Notes: generated by a model not told the origin, from the letters alone. Shown: positions 1-11,724, counted from the first letter of the stretch. The stretch: DNA of 64,000 nucleotides from Sweltsa coloradensis (GCA_024449915.1 JAMZAV010000095.1:1054001-1118000); one strand, 5' to 3'. Made by a program: numbers and translations.

Positions 1-1878
1 CCCGGGGTGCGATCGCACCCCAGCACCCCCTACCAGTCCGCGCCTGGCAACTTGCACAGCAATTTGGACGTTAGTTTTATTTGTGTACAACTGCATAATT
101 GCTAAGTGCAAAGGCTATATTCCACAAGAAAAGCAGTAAAAAATAACATTATAATCAGCTGAGAGTGAATGGAAAATATTATTGTAACCATTTTTAATAC
201 TAAACTGTTTTTGAAAAAATCCATCCCTGCTGCTACCATCAACACAGCAGACCTAAACTGGTTTTTTATCCGACAGGTACAAAAAACTTCTGGTAGAATT
301 AAATCGTGGACGATAAATCTTGATAGTGCGTAGCCTAGCCATGTGCGTAGCGATGGGTGCTTGAGGGGACGGGTAAGGGGACGGAAGGGACTTGAAACGT
401 TGGGAGTGGCGCCCGCACCAGCATCTATTTTGTTTCGTTTTGCTCGGCGAGCTAGCGTGACTTGTTGCTGAGCGTCTACATCTTCAAAATATACAGGTAA
501 GAAAGAACACAATACATACAGTACTTGCATAGCGTGATTCGTGCGAACAGTAGAGTAGTTTACACTGCAGAGCGTGGACATTTTGGTATTGGTAGGCTAC
601 ATTTTAAAGGTTGGAACCGAATTCCAAACCACAACCAACCATATACAGCTGACAGCTCGCCATGTAACTTTCTAACCTATCCTGAAGTCTAGCTAGAATC
701 CTAGACCAACTAATAAGTAATATTACATTGAGATGATCTTGTGTGTGTCACTACTGAGGACTAAGGAGGACCTTCTAGAGGCAAATGACGCGCGTCTATG
801 ACAATCATCTCCAGTGACACTGAGCAGTGAGCACTGACACCCGGTCAGGGTTGCTTGTTTGTTGAGTTATCCATGTGGAATTATGAACACGAACATGAGC
901 GTGTGTATTTATGGTGCATTTTTGATTGCATCCTGTGATCAACTGTGATGCTGTGTTTGTGTGTACAATTTAGTAGGGGGGGGTGTTCATTGCCAGATGT
1001 CCTTAAATTTTAATTTGCACGATTCTGAAGTGACGAAATGACGAAATAAGTTAAAGTGTCACTGTAACGGTGTAATAACACATCATAACGATTGCGTTAT
1101 AAATTGATGGAAAAAGTAAACTTGTTCTCTTGTTGGTATTATCAGAAAAAATTCAATAATGCAGAATTAACCGCGTTTGTGCCGCCTACCTCGATAGCCG
1201 AATGCCCGGGGAGAACACTATTTTGCGTTATCTATCAAAATCGTCCAGTTTAACAATACCTTTACAGAACTAAAGTTGTATTTGTATTCAATTCGGAAGC
1301 AGTTTTAATGCCGAATGCCTGATTTAATCATGGTTTCAAAGAGCGAGCGTGTATTATTTTTGCAAAGAGTTGTGCGAGGGCGAAGGTTCTACGCAAAAGC
1401 GTACCGGTACATACATATATCAATCATATGGCGGGTGCCACAGTAATCACATTAAATACAAGGTCCGTTTTGCTCTTCGACGCCACGAGGAAAATGACAA
1501 ACTTGATTCTTTGTCAAAGACTCAAAATATTGTACAAGTTTAGTGTCTTATGGATTTCTATAGAGGTGGGCAGTCAAGTATGTCGTTTGCTTATGGTCAC
1601 ACGCAGAGGTAGTCAGTCCAGTATGTGGCTCCACCTAGCAGGTAGTATTTGAAGCGAATTAATTATTGTTTTATTAATTTGCTATAAACAAAGTAAAAAC
1701 TACAAATTTGTTTGTAAAATTCAAACTATTAATTTATGTGAAGCTAGTTACATCCATAGCGTAGATTTCCAAACATTAAAAAAACATGCCAAGGCTTGAA
1801 CATGCACTTTTTATGGAAGAGATTTCGCTTCTTCTTTCAGCTGGGAGTGGTGGCGTAGAAAAAAAAGCAGAAGAAAGG
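1..1878. other. Intergenic DNA, no gene seen
   Basis: No exon with splice sites or a recognisable protein could be supported. A 159-codon open frame on the minus strand (102-581) resembles no family I know and has low-complexity, non-domain composition. The only structured element is an 18-bp perfect palindrome at 4-21 (GGGGTGCGATCGCACCCC). The segment 1560-1800 is related to 7340-7600 and is listed separately as a dispersed repeat. Confidence 0.5.
1560..1800 (+). repeat. Dispersed direct repeat, copy 1
   Basis: The stretch shares a recognisable order of words with 7340-7600: a TTTGAAGC(G/A)AATTAATTATTG block, a GCTATAAACAAAGTAAA block, CTACAAATTTGTT and a 'CATGCACTTT / ATGCACTTT' block. The two copies lie in the same orientation and bracket the 2254-6444 inverted-repeat element at a distance. 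It has no coding sense. It may be part of an older transposon that the inverted-repeat element entered, but I cannot define its ends. Confidence 0.5.
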
Positions 1879-2040
1879 AGTCAATGAATAATAAAACTTG
1901 GATGTCGAGATACGCCGTGTCGTTCTGCCCGGTGATTTCCTTTTCTTCTCTGAAGATGAGCTGTGCAATCAGCTCGAAACGTCAGAATTTTAATGACAAA
2001 CGACACGGCGTATCCCGACAGCCAAGTTTTATCATTGACT
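1879..2040. mobile_element. Foldback MITE-like element, ~162 bp
   Basis: The left arm (1879-1924, starting AGTCAATGA) is the reverse complement of the right arm (1999-2040, ending TCATTGACT), with a few substitutions and one small insertion. The inner arm ends contain GATACGCCGTGTCGTT and its complement. The ~75-bp loop has no coding content. A short element with long arms and no open frame fits a non-autonomous MITE. I see no clear target duplication, so the superfamily is undetermined. Confidence 0.6.
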
Positions 2041-2253
2041 CGGGCCGTGAAAACCTACGACAAGTCAATGAAAAGGTTAGCGTCGGTTTGAAAGGCGCGG
2101 GATCCGGTCGAGTGTCTGGTCGGTAGTCGGATAGGGCCTAGATGGATGACAGTGGACGGTGTATTTTCCTTACCGACTCTCCCAGCGGCCCCCCGTCGCT
2201 ACCACCCAATAGGCCTGAAACGAATTTGCACTAGCGCGTCAAATAAAGAAGTT

Positions 2254-3085
2254 AGGTGCACAAACCGTATAACAAGCTGAAAATTTTAACCAAGTGTTCT
2301 CAACACCCTAAATTAAACTACTGTGTAAAATTACCTGAAATCACTTTAGCGGAAAAGGGTTTTAAAAAAATGGCAAACGGGTAACTTTTCAAAAAAGGGA
2401 AAGTTTTGTAACATCATTAAGGAATAGCTGGAAGCTGATCGACTGGCGAAAACTGCACACACCTTGTTTTTTTTCACACTTCTTTTAATATCCATAAACG
2501 CAATAAAAGGCAAAAACCAACAATTTTTCATTTATATAGTCATTTTACACATAAATAGACCCCGAAATTGCATTTTTAAAACCGTTTCGCAATATTTCAA
2601 TCTCATTCTTCGACGAAATATGTAGAATTTATCTAAAAGTTACCAGCAATAGAGTCATCTATGTGTCGGGCTTCGATAAAAAATTTAGCCTTGAAAAACG
2701 TACATTAAAAAACATTGATTGTACGCTCGAAGCCGTTTATGCTTTATTGTCCACTTTTCCCCGCCAAAATATAACATAGCTAAATTTTGAATTTAAAACA
2801 TTATATACCATGCCAACTAAACATATTTTTTTAAAAGTCCACAAATACAACCCTTTTACACTAGACATTAGTAAGAATTCATAGAATCTGTTCAAAATAA
2901 AATTGAACCCTACAAAATAAATCACAAAATATGCGCTGTACTCGTTCTTTACATAGAAAATCAGCATCACATGACTACATACAAATTTATACACCCCTCA
3001 ACAATTCATTAAATATTAATACCCTTTTAAAGAATAAAAAGCTAAAAAGTCCTAAAAAGGCTTATATGGGCAAGTTCAATGAATG
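2254..3085. repeat. Left long inverted arm of a 4.2-kb element
   Basis: The sequence from AGGTGCACAAACCGTATAAC inward is the diverged reverse complement of 5638-6444. The correspondence runs through many landmarks: the ACTGTGTAAAATTACC block, the TAACATCATTAAGGAATA block, ATCCATAAAC, CATCTATGTGTC, and the CATCACATGACTACATACAA block near the inner end. Divergence includes substitutions and indels, so the element is not young. No coding sequence is evident in the arm. Confidence 0.75.
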
Positions 3086-5637
3086 GTTTTTTTTAGTGCA
3101 AAGTCGTACGAACCCTCGCGAAATCACGTCATTTTTAGGTTAACGGCCGTGGTCCACACTGCCCAATGTAATAGACCTGGGAAAAAAGAAAAAGTTATGA
3201 ACATTAAACTTATATTTGGATGATTTCGTAGAATCCATTTCATGACCGTTTTAAACCTTAGATTTGGTCATCATTAGTGACATAAGATTTGTCTTGAAAT
3301 TGAACACGTTGTAACAGTCTCGATTACATCGGCAATATCTGTACAATCCGTCCTTTTTCGATAGCAGGGGCATTTATCGGAATCAGTGCACAAGAACTTT
3401 GTTCTACAAGTGCAAAAAAAATTTTTTCAACTTTTCCATTACACAAGTCCCTCATGATTCCGGATAAAGGTCCTGGCTGAGAATGAAACACAACACGGTT
3501 CGAATACTTTTCTGAAATTTTGATTTAAATGGCAAAAGGAGGGCATGCATTTGATATCCAGTGTCAATTCCTGCTTCATTTAAAAATTGAATGTACATTT
3601 CAAAAACTTTGGGGAGCTGTATTTTTTTTTCCTTTTCAATCGGTCTTTGCAAGAACCCCAAAATTTTGTATGCGTTTGGGAAATGTTTTGTTAAATGGTT
3701 TGATCTTTTTTGGGGGATTCCGTTTTCTTGTGCATGTGTATTTTTGATAACAGCCCTCGATGATCCCTTTGGGCGTTTACAGAGAATAGATGGCTTTCAA
3801 ATGATATTCTTTTGCTTATATTTCGATCACCTCTAGTTAACGCGGCTGGCAAAACAGACTCTCTTGACTCGAACAGGATTCATGTCGACAAGTGAAAAGA
3901 ACGCCCTCGTTTAAAATTATCTGCTACCTCGCCACAAATAAAAAAGTTGATATTCCAAACAAAATTTTAAATGATTCTTCCTACAAGGTGTTTAGACTTA
4001 GTTGGTACTTGTCACTGTACGTAGTGCCTTCTTCAGATAAACGTTTTTTGCTCTTTCACGTTTTGCGTGAGTCTGTTTTAAACAGTTCTACATTTTTGGT
4101 GAAATTTGTATGGGAAACTGTCCCTCTGTACTTTTTCGGGATTTAAAACTTTAATAGCCACTGTCCTGCCTATCTCCAAACGATTTCATAGGTGTTACAA
4201 AGCCTTTCAAAGTCAAATTGTTTTACATTCTGTGGAACTTTATGGGCCTTCCTTGCCATCACAATAACACACACGGTAGTTCTGTGAAATGTTGATTTGA
4301 TATAAAATTCTTTCGCCGAAGAATGGCAAAATTGCCCTTGTCACCTATTTTTTAAAAAATTGCGGTTGTGTGAGTTTTGTGTGTTAAATGTATAATTTAT
4401 TAGTCGTATATTATTACACATTTGCAGTCAGTACTCACCCATTTCCAGGTTATTTTGTACGATTTTTCATGATTTACATTAAAGAAAAAAGTAAAACAAC
4501 AGGCACAACCATTCGTAGACTACAATAAAACCCTTTCCCCAAAATTAGTGAATTAACACAAAAATCTGGTACCGAGTTATAAAATACTGAACGAAATGTC
4601 CTGTTCGAAATATCTAACAGACTGAACTGATATTAACCTTTAGTAAAGCTCTTGCCACCTTACACCAATTCTTTTTGTATTTTGTAATTATTTACAAAAA
4701 CTTGAGTAGAGTTGAGCATACGATCATTTAGGTTTAAGTAAGTTATGTTGGAGCAGATAACGCTTGATAACACGAATGGGAAGATGCGGTAAAGAAACGA
4801 TATACCACACATATTTCAGTGCAGGGGCTCGATTAAACACGCATAAGCAAATTTGTATGTTTATTGCATTGTTGTAAAGATCTGTAAACAAGAAGAGATG
4901 GGCAATCATAACGTAGGTGGATCGTAAAATCGCGTCAATTTTTTATGGGGTTGTGTGCATGTATTATTTTAAAGCCAAACTGGTAAGGAGCTGAACAACT
5001 GGACAATGTCATGAAAATTTTGGTAATTATTTGTGTTTAGAAATACATATTATTGTGCTGTTAGTGTTATTAACAATGTTATCACCATTAAAAATCACAA
5101 TAAGTTACATATGAATTTTTTAACTATTTTAGCACACAGCAACATTTAAATAACACTCAGCCAGCTCTAAAACTTTTAAAAATTATGGCCCACCATTTAC
5201 CATGTTGATACTTTTATAATCTTAATTAAAAAGGATATGTGTAAATTCGACATAATTTTACAAAACGTTTTCAATTTCAATTTATTTTCTTTCTATTTAT
5301 GACTCATTTTATTTTCTAACATACTATAATAATATGTAATAATAAATAGATTTAATTTCATAAACTTATTACTCACGTTTCTATGTGAAGATTGATTATT
5401 TTATATAAGGATATTCTAAAGCAAAATTGGAAGAAATAGTGAACTAAAATATATATTTTTCACTTTTTGCCGTTTTTACCCATTATTTTTTTTTTTTTTA
5501 CCTTTTCCGCTAAATTGATTTTGCGTACATTTGCACCACACATTTGTGAGGGCCTAGGGAAGGTTTGGTTATAAAATCAGCGTGTTATACGGTTTGTGCA
5601 CCTAAAAGTGAAAATTTCAATATTGGTTTAGTCCTCC
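3086..5637. mobile_element. Core of long-inverted-repeat DNA element, degenerate
   Basis: This is the unique core between two ~0.8-kb inverted arms, giving a ~4.2-kb element in total. The only coding traces are decayed minus-strand fragments at 3296-3796 (separate entry). A further copy of the element's outer end, TTATACGGTTTGTGCACCT followed by AAAGTGAAA, occurs inside at about 5585-5612. The right end is therefore duplicated, and the structure may be two overlapping insertions rather than one intact element. Long inverted arms with an internal gene suggest a cut-and-paste DNA transposon; the superfamily is unresolved. Confidence 0.5.
3296..3796 (-). pseudogene. Decayed transposon ORF with CXC-like cysteine motif
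   Basis: On the minus strand a 115-codon frame runs from 3796 to a stop at 3452 (residues such as KRPKGSSRAVIKN and FLNEAGIDTGYQ). Below it, 3414-3296 encodes a dense Cys motif that needs one frame change near 3340: C-x-C-x5-C-x5-C-P-C-Y-x5-C, then C-R-C-x3-C-Y-N. That spacing resembles CXC-type zinc-binding domains (Tesmin/MSL2 style). I infer a broken transposon-encoded protein, because it lies between the inverted arms and has stops and a frameshift. The superfamily cannot be named from these fragments. The opposite-strand frame at 3892-4146 is treated as a shadow. Confidence 0.4.
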
Positions 5638-6444
5638 ATAAATCATTGAAGTTGCCTATTATAGGCCTTTTAAAAACCCTTTTAGTAGGCTTTTAACAAT
5701 TTAATGAATTGTTGAGAGAGTGTATAAATTTGTATGTAGTCATGTGATGCTGATTTTCTATGTTAAGAACGAGTACAGTGCATATTTTGTGATTTAAATT
5801 TTGTAGAGTTCCATTTTATTTGAAAAGGTTCTATGATATTTTAACTAATGCCCCGATGTAAAATGGGTTGTATTTGTTGAGTTTTTTAACATATGTTACT
5901 AGTTGGCGCGTATATAATGTTTCAAAATTTAAATTAAGCTATGTTTATATTTTGTCGGGAAAAGTGGAGAAAAAGCATACTGTCAATGTTTTCAAATGTA
6001 CGTTTTTCAAGGGTTCAATTTTTTATATCGAAGCAGACACATAGATGACTATTGCTGGATAACTTTTAGATAATTCTACATATTTTGTCTGAAGAATGAG
6101 ATTGAATATTGCGAAAAGGTTTAAAAATGCATTTTGGGTCTATTTATGTGTACAACAGACTATATAAAATTTAAATTGTTGGTCTTTGCCTCTTATTAGG
6201 TTTATGGATATTAAAAAGAAGTGTTCAAAACAAGGTATGTGCAGTTTTGTCCAGACGATCAGCTTCCAGTTATTCCTTAATGATGTTACAAAACTTCCCC
6301 TTTTTTGAAAAGTTACCCGTTTGCCATTTTTTAAAACCCTTTTTCCCCTAAAGTGATTTTTGGGTAATTTTTACACAGTAGTTTAATCAGGGGGTTTAGA
6401 ACACTTTGGTTAAATTTTCAGCTTGTTATACGGTTTGTGCACCT
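5638..6444. repeat. Right long inverted arm of the 4.2-kb element
   Basis: Diverged reverse complement of 2254-3085, ending with GTTATACGGTTTGTGCACCT as the mirror of the left tip. The tip is followed by AAAAGTGAAATTTCAATATT, which also follows the internal end copy at about 5605. The flank is therefore shared between two ends, which argues for a duplicated end or a nested insertion rather than a single clean insertion. Confidence 0.7.
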
Positions 6445-8189
6445 AAAAGTGAAATTTCAATATTTTTTACTCCTCTACAAGGCGGCCCGGAATGGTAGTG
6501 CCGGTTTGGCATGATGGGAGCGGGCTAAAACCTTTTTAAACGAAGGTTTCGATGGTTCAAATCTCCGTCAAAAAGCGATTTTTTTTTATATTCTATTCTT
6601 ATGTTTTTCTATTAAACAACAGAATATTAAAAATAACAATTAATGAAACTCCTTTTCGGGGAAAATCCTTCATATTTTAATAGAAACGTTAAAGGTATTG
6701 TTTGGTTTTTTGGTTCAGGATGACAAAATAATAATTAGTATTAATAAACCTCCTTTTAGTTTGAAAGCCCCTTTCCTATTTTACATAAAAAGGGTTCGGT
6801 GTTTTTTTTGGGAAATAAATGGCAAAGGGTTTGTAAAAAAAAGGGCAAAAAAAATAATAATAAAAAAAAAAAAATTTAAAAAAAATTAAAATAAATCCCC
6901 TTTTGCGGATAAAAAGTCCTTTAAAATTTAAATAAAAACCCGTAAAAAGGTTTTTGGGTTGGTTTTTTTTTTTTTTATGAATGGAAAAAATTTTTTTAAT
7001 ATTTGGGGTTGAAATTTCCTTTATATTTTAAATAAAAACCCTTTATAGGTTTTTCTATTTTTACATTTTTTTATGGATTATGAAAATTAAAATTTAAAAC
7101 TCCGTATAAATTCCTTTAAAATTAAATTGATAGAAACTTTTAAAATTTTTGTATTTTTTTTTTAGGGCCCTTTTTTAAAATGTATTTTTTACCTAATATA
7201 AGTAATAAATCAAATAAAAAACACAGCAAAAAAGTTACCTTGTTAAACCACGCGCCAAAAACCGCGTGACGCGCCAACTCCCTTTTATCGACCCCAAGGG
7301 GAAAATCCATCTGGGCCCTAAGTCAACATAGGGGGGTCTGGTCGTTCACTGCTGCCACCTAGCGCTAGTTATAGACACTCGCAGAGTTAGTATGTTGCGC
7401 CATCTAGCAGCTATTATTTGAAGCAAATTAATTATTGTTTATTTTGCTATAAACAAAGTAAACACTACAAATTTGTTCATACAATTTAAAATAATGGGTT
7501 AAAAGTGATGGGGTTTTGTAAACCCCCCATAGTGTTAAATTTTCCCAAAAACTAAAAAAAAATTCATGTCAAAGGGTTGAACTTTTAAAATGCACTTTAA
7601 AATGGAAAGGGAAATTTAAACCTCTAAAATTTCAGTTTTGGGGGTTTGTGGGGTACTCCTGTAAACCAGCTCCGGGGAAACTGTTGATGAGGATGTTTTT
7701 AAGGGCGGGGGTTCTGGTGCTCAGTGCCCCATGTTGACTGGACGCCCCCACTTTAAACTGGCCCTCAAAATTGGGCACCGGGGGAGCCCGAGGGGGATCA
7801 GGTTTCCCAAGGAGGGGGGTATCGGGCCAGGGGGTAACCCCGCCCAAAAGTCCCCCTGTTTGGGCGGTTGTTGGGATCGCGTCCGGGGGAGTGAGAGCTA
7901 ATGTCACCCGAAACCCAAAAAATTCCCGACCTTCAACTTTTTTTCATTTTTTTAAAAAGTTTTTTTTTTCCTTTTTTTACAAATTTTAACCCCGGTTTTC
8001 TTCAAACCCCCCATAGGGGAATCCCCCCCCCCCTTTTCCCAAACCATAGATCACTAAAGGGTACAACTGAAAAAAATTGCAGTTAGTGGGACCACTTTTT
8101 CCAGGAAAGTCAGTGGTTTGAGCATGTGGTGCAAAAAAAACGACTTTCCCCCACGACTAAATCGCGCCCTATCATCCATTCTTTCAGTA
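6445..8189. other. Homopolymer-rich intergenic stretch of doubtful consensus
   Basis: No gene is seen. The stretch is unusually full of doubled or extended A, T, C and G runs (for example around 6830-6890, 6960-6975, 7980-8040) and the style continues into the repeat at 8190. The part at 7340-7600 is a degraded copy of the 1560-1800 repeat in which runs are visibly stretched. About 6480-6570 has a tRNA-like look (GGTTCAAATC B-box type word) and may be a SINE head. The simplest reading is poor consensus polishing, but true low-complexity expansion cannot be excluded. Confidence 0.45.
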
Positions 8190-8877
8190 TAATAGGAAAA
8201 CGCTTAAATCCCGCCGCGTTGGGTTTGGGTGAAACTAAAATTTGGGGCCAAATTTAGCAGCCCTGTGTTTTTGCGAATTTTTTGTTGTTCTGGGGGCAAA
8301 ATCATTACATAATTTAAATTTTTTAAAATTTAAATTAAAATTTAAATTTTAAAAATTTTTTTTTTTAAAATTTAAATTTAAAAATTTTTTTTTTTAAAAA
8401 AAGAAAAAAAACGTAAAAATTTTTATTTTTTTTTAAGAAAAAACCCTTTTCGATTGCGCTCAAAATTTTAAAACTTATCTATTAATTCATAAAATAGGGT
8501 TTTGTGAAAAAAACATTACAATCGGATAAAAAATGTTGGGGTTATAAGTCAAGAATTTTTTTAAAAAAAAAAAAAACCTGTAAAATTTCGATTTTTTTAG
8601 ATAATTTTTTCAATTGCGCTAAAAATTTTCACACGAGTATCTTAATTCATAAAAAAAAAAGGTTCTGTGGAAAAAATCTTAAAATCGAATAAAGCTGTAG
8701 TGTTATAAGTCGATAAAAATTTTTTAAAAAATCGAAAAAAAATCGAAAAATTGCGTTTTTCTGAAAAAAAATTTTTCCGATTGCGCTAAAAAACTTGGCA
8801 GTTCTAAGTTCAGAGTTTTCGAAGGTCTCCATAAAATTTATCGCAATCGGATTATGGGGTTTAGCCGGAATCGTGTG

Positions 8878-8910
<33 letters not shown>

Positions 8911-8975
8911 TCCGATTTTTTTCCCCAGTGTATGAAATGGAATCTTCCTTCGCTCGCTACGCTCCTACGCTCCCC
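8190..8975 (-). mobile_element. HINE-1 copy (Helentron-like, non-autonomous), degraded
   Basis: Reverse-oriented copy. It begins with TAGGAAAACGCTTAAATCCC, the complement of the family 3' end, and ends near CGCTCGCTACGCTCCTACGC, the complement of the 5' end. Internal landmarks are present: repeated 'AATTCATAAAA..GGTTCTGTG' units, GGCAGTTCTAAGTTCAGAG, AGCCGGAATCGTGTG, and a poly-A run at 8879-8908. Homopolymers are much longer than in other copies. No coding capacity. Confidence 0.75.
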
Positions 8976-9004
8976 AACAAATCTCAGTTAACCCAATGTA
9001 ATAT

Positions 9005-9010
9005 TATATA
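9005..9010 (+). promoter_or_regulatory. Possible TATA box of gene A
   Basis: TATATA lies about 110 bp upstream of the gene A start codon, where the sequence changes from AT-rich repeat flank to a GC-rich leader. No convincing initiator was found at the usual distance, so this is only a candidate. Confidence 0.25.
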
Positions 9011-9120
9011 GTGAAATTTTGCTGCACGTTGCTTGTCACCCCGGGCCGAACTCGCCCCCCCAAGTTTTCGCACTCCGGACCTGACCCCTCCCCGGACCGT
9101 CGTCTCTGCCACTGGTCGCC

Positions 9121-9174
9121 ATGAACCCCGGGTTCCTGAAGACGAGGTCGGGGCTGCTCATGTTGGCGGAGCTG
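9121..9174 (+). CDS. Gene A coding exon 1
   Basis: Eighteen codons from the ATG in CGCCATGA context to the donor CTG|GTCAGT. It ends in phase 0 directly after LAEL, exactly where gene B exon 1 ends after LAEI. The shared FLKT motif and junction position are the main support for this small exon. Confidence 0.7.
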
Positions 9175-11026
9175 GTCAGTGATCGTGTCACACATTATAC
9201 ATAACATAAATAATTTAAATGCAAACTTGTGCGTTGTTCTTGTAGGTTGTTTGTGCGTAGTATGTGAATTGCCTGAACCTGAACGACACCAAATAATCAT
9301 AATAATACCCTCTCACAAGAATTGTCTCGACTAAATATATAAAGCAGCAGTTGGTAATGGTTTTTTTTCCCCGTCCCACCGACATTTCAATAATTAATTA
9401 TAATTGTGTTAATTTGAAACTTTATTTGTTTGTTATTCTAATCTAAGGCGCACTGTCTTTCATTAACTTTTTTGCCCACCACCACCCCGATCTTGGCACC
9501 ACCTTTTTCGCCCTGGACAGCTACGATGTCACTAGGGACATCCGTACACAGGGGCTTCCCCATGTTCTTCCTCCTGATGACCGTTGCCTTCTTGATAGGG
9601 ACGTCGTGCCTCCTGCTCTCCTGCTTGAGCTCTGCCTCCTCGGGGTCAGTCGTAGCCAAGAGCAACTACGTAAGTCTTTTGGGGCAGTACCGTATAGCCA
9701 GGGATCAAGAGGGGGGAGTCAATTATATCAATATCATTTTGCTGGGGGTTTGACAAAGAAGGAAATACAGAGATATATGATGGAAACGGGAATGATTTGG
9801 GCAGTTTATATTATGCAATGCATCATAGAACATTGTAAACATTACTGAAAAAACCAATCTTAACACTCATAATAATTATAATTATAAATAAATAAATATA
9901 TTTTTAAATAAATAAATAAATAAAATCGTATTTAGAGTTTACCCACTCAGTCACATAACTGATGTTCAGTGGGGGACTTTAATTTGAAGAGTGGGGGACG
10001 TTAATATAATATTCTATGTTATTATTCAACCAAAGATTTCAGTTTCCTTCAAAATAATAATATTAGTTATATTTTTTGCCCAGGGTTGACCGATAAGATT
10101 TGTGTGCAAATGATATTACAAAACATTTTAATTTTGATTTTTGATTTTATAAAATTACAATATACAAAATGTAGTGATAGTGTCATCCAGTCACTGGAAA
10201 GCCTGACTGAAGATTTTTTCAAACTCATTTGCAGTGTGATTTCCATGCTCTGATTGAATCTTTTTACAGGAGGTAATCTACAGTTGCATCGCGTGCATCC
10301 TCTACCTGGCGGCCTCTCTGAATCTGATCGTTGCTGTGACAAACGACTGGCAATACCACGACACGTACAAGATTCACCTCGCTGCTGCGGTAAGATTGTT
10401 TTTACATATATATTTTTTTTATATAAATAACCTTGAAAGTTATAATTTAAATGTATCCAATAAGCATCATTCCATTTCTCCAAACACTTTGGGAGAGATC
10501 AATGAGATGCAAAATTTATTATTTTTAAATGCAACATTTTGTCCATACTTTGTGCCATCACTCAACGTTTGTACAGCATTAAGCATTTTAGAATGTTGAT
10601 GCACTTTTACATAAGTTTTCAAATCCCCCAATAAGATAATGAGATTCTAAAAAATAACAAGCCCAATTTATTTATTTAGAAACAAATTATAAATTTTACT
10701 ATTGGTTTGGTTGCAATGTGTTGCTTTAAAGAGAACACCACTATTTCTTGTCATGAGTCTCTAAAACGATTTCGCCCCCCCCCCCCCTTGACAATTAAAT
10801 TGTCAGTTGTCACTATAATGTTCCTATACTGTAGGACCCATCAGGATGTTTGTTTTATTTACTGATACAGAATCATAAATCTTTATTACTCCCCCAGTTG
10901 ATACAGTATTAGAGAAAACGTTTCTTTTTTCCCTTTGTTTTTCAGATTATTGGTATGAAAAACACGGGCGTACTTCTGAGCGCATTGTTTCCTACGAACA
11001 TACCTACGAGTAAAACATTGGATTGA
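9121..11026 (+). CDS. Gene A: four-pass MARVEL-domain membrane protein
   Basis: Exons 9121-9174, 9448-9669, 10270-10389 and 10946-11026 join in phase 0 to give ~158 residues. Donors are GTCAGT, GTAAGT and GTAAGA; acceptors are AAG, CAG and CAG. The start is the first ATG after an in-frame upstream stop. Exon 1 encodes MNPGFLKTRSGLLMLAEL, the typical entry to a MARVEL domain. Exon 2 holds one hydrophobic helix (FPMFFLLMTVAFLIGTS), exon 3 another (EVIYSCIACILYLAASLN), and the exon 3/4 junction the last (HLAAA joined to IIGMKNTGVLLSALF). MARVEL proteins organise membrane apposition and vesicle transport in animals; this member's role is unknown. The oddity is the start of exon 2: the residues that should complete the first helix are Pro/Thr-rich. 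Either the acceptor is wrong, an indel is present, or the helix has diverged. The architecture matches gene B, supporting tandem duplication. Confidence 0.75.
9448..9669 (+). CDS. Gene A coding exon 2
   Basis: The donor TAC|GTAAGT at 9669/9670 is strong. The acceptor at 9447 (CTAATCTAAG|GCG) follows a T-rich tract and is the one I found that keeps phase 0 with exon 1. CAG sites at 9520 and 9551 would break the frame. The first ~30 residues are Pro/Thr-rich and do not look like the expected membrane helix, so the 5' boundary is the least certain part of gene A. Confidence 0.55.
10270..10389 (+). CDS. Gene A coding exon 3
   Basis: Forty codons between TTTTTACAG and GCG|GTAAGA, encoding the third predicted helix and a short extracellular-type loop. 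Gene B exon 3 begins with the similar residues EVMLNGAASLLYI and uses the same phase. Confidence 0.85.
10946..11026 (+). CDS. Gene A coding exon 4
   Basis: Acceptor TGTTTTTCAG; 26 codons plus TGA. It completes the fourth helix (IIGMKNTGVLLSALF) and ends in a short polar tail. Polyadenylation signals follow at 11135 and 11347. Confidence 0.8.
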   Translation: MIGMKNTGVLLSALFPTNIPTSKTLD

Positions 11027-11134
11027 GAAGAAACCTCGACCAACTTTTTTTTCCTTTTGCAACATGACAAAAAAAAAAGGACCCCCAACCCAACCCCCCC
11101 CCTCTTTAAATGCTTTTAACTTCAGTTTTTGTTA

Positions 11135-11140
11135 AATAAA
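11135..11140 (+). terminator. Polyadenylation signal of gene A
   Basis: AATAAA 109 nt after the gene A stop codon, followed by a T-rich stretch. A second AATAAA at 11347-11352 could serve as a distal site. Confidence 0.5.
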
Positions 11141-11724
11141 ATATTTTATTTTTGTACTCAACATTAATTTTGGTGAATTTAAATAATCGCTTTTTAGAAG
11201 AAAAAAACATGGTCTGAAAATATTGTATTCTGTAGAAAAGTGTGTGCTCTTTGAAAGTTCCATTGTGCCTTTGCTATTGGTTTGTACCCGATGTATGGCT
11301 CTCATCCACACGATATATTACATTTGTGAGACGATTTCGAATGAACAATAAAATAAATGTTTATAATTCATCATCATAATTAGTTGTAGCATTTGATTAC
11401 AACTTGGCTGCTACTTATTGCAACAATTCAACTAGTGATATTATTTGAAATCAGCTCTTTCCAGCCAATCATTACAATGAATCTCACGGAAAAGTTAGAT
11501 TAAATGATATTAAAATATTTAACATGTACGATTTCTGCAATTTGATCATTATGCGATTTAGTGATAAATACATTCTTTCTCATACAAGTGTTTGTATTAA
11601 TAGTTAACCGAACACATTGTCACTTAAATGCCCGCCCAACTTTAGCATAACTTATAATTCCCTTAGTGAGTACCTCTAACAATTCTATCGTTAGTCACTC
11701 AACGATTCTATGTTGGAGTTTTCA

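Noticed and set aside
102..581. 159-codon minus-strand frame
   Set aside because: No domain, no splice context, no recognisable homology; likely chance.
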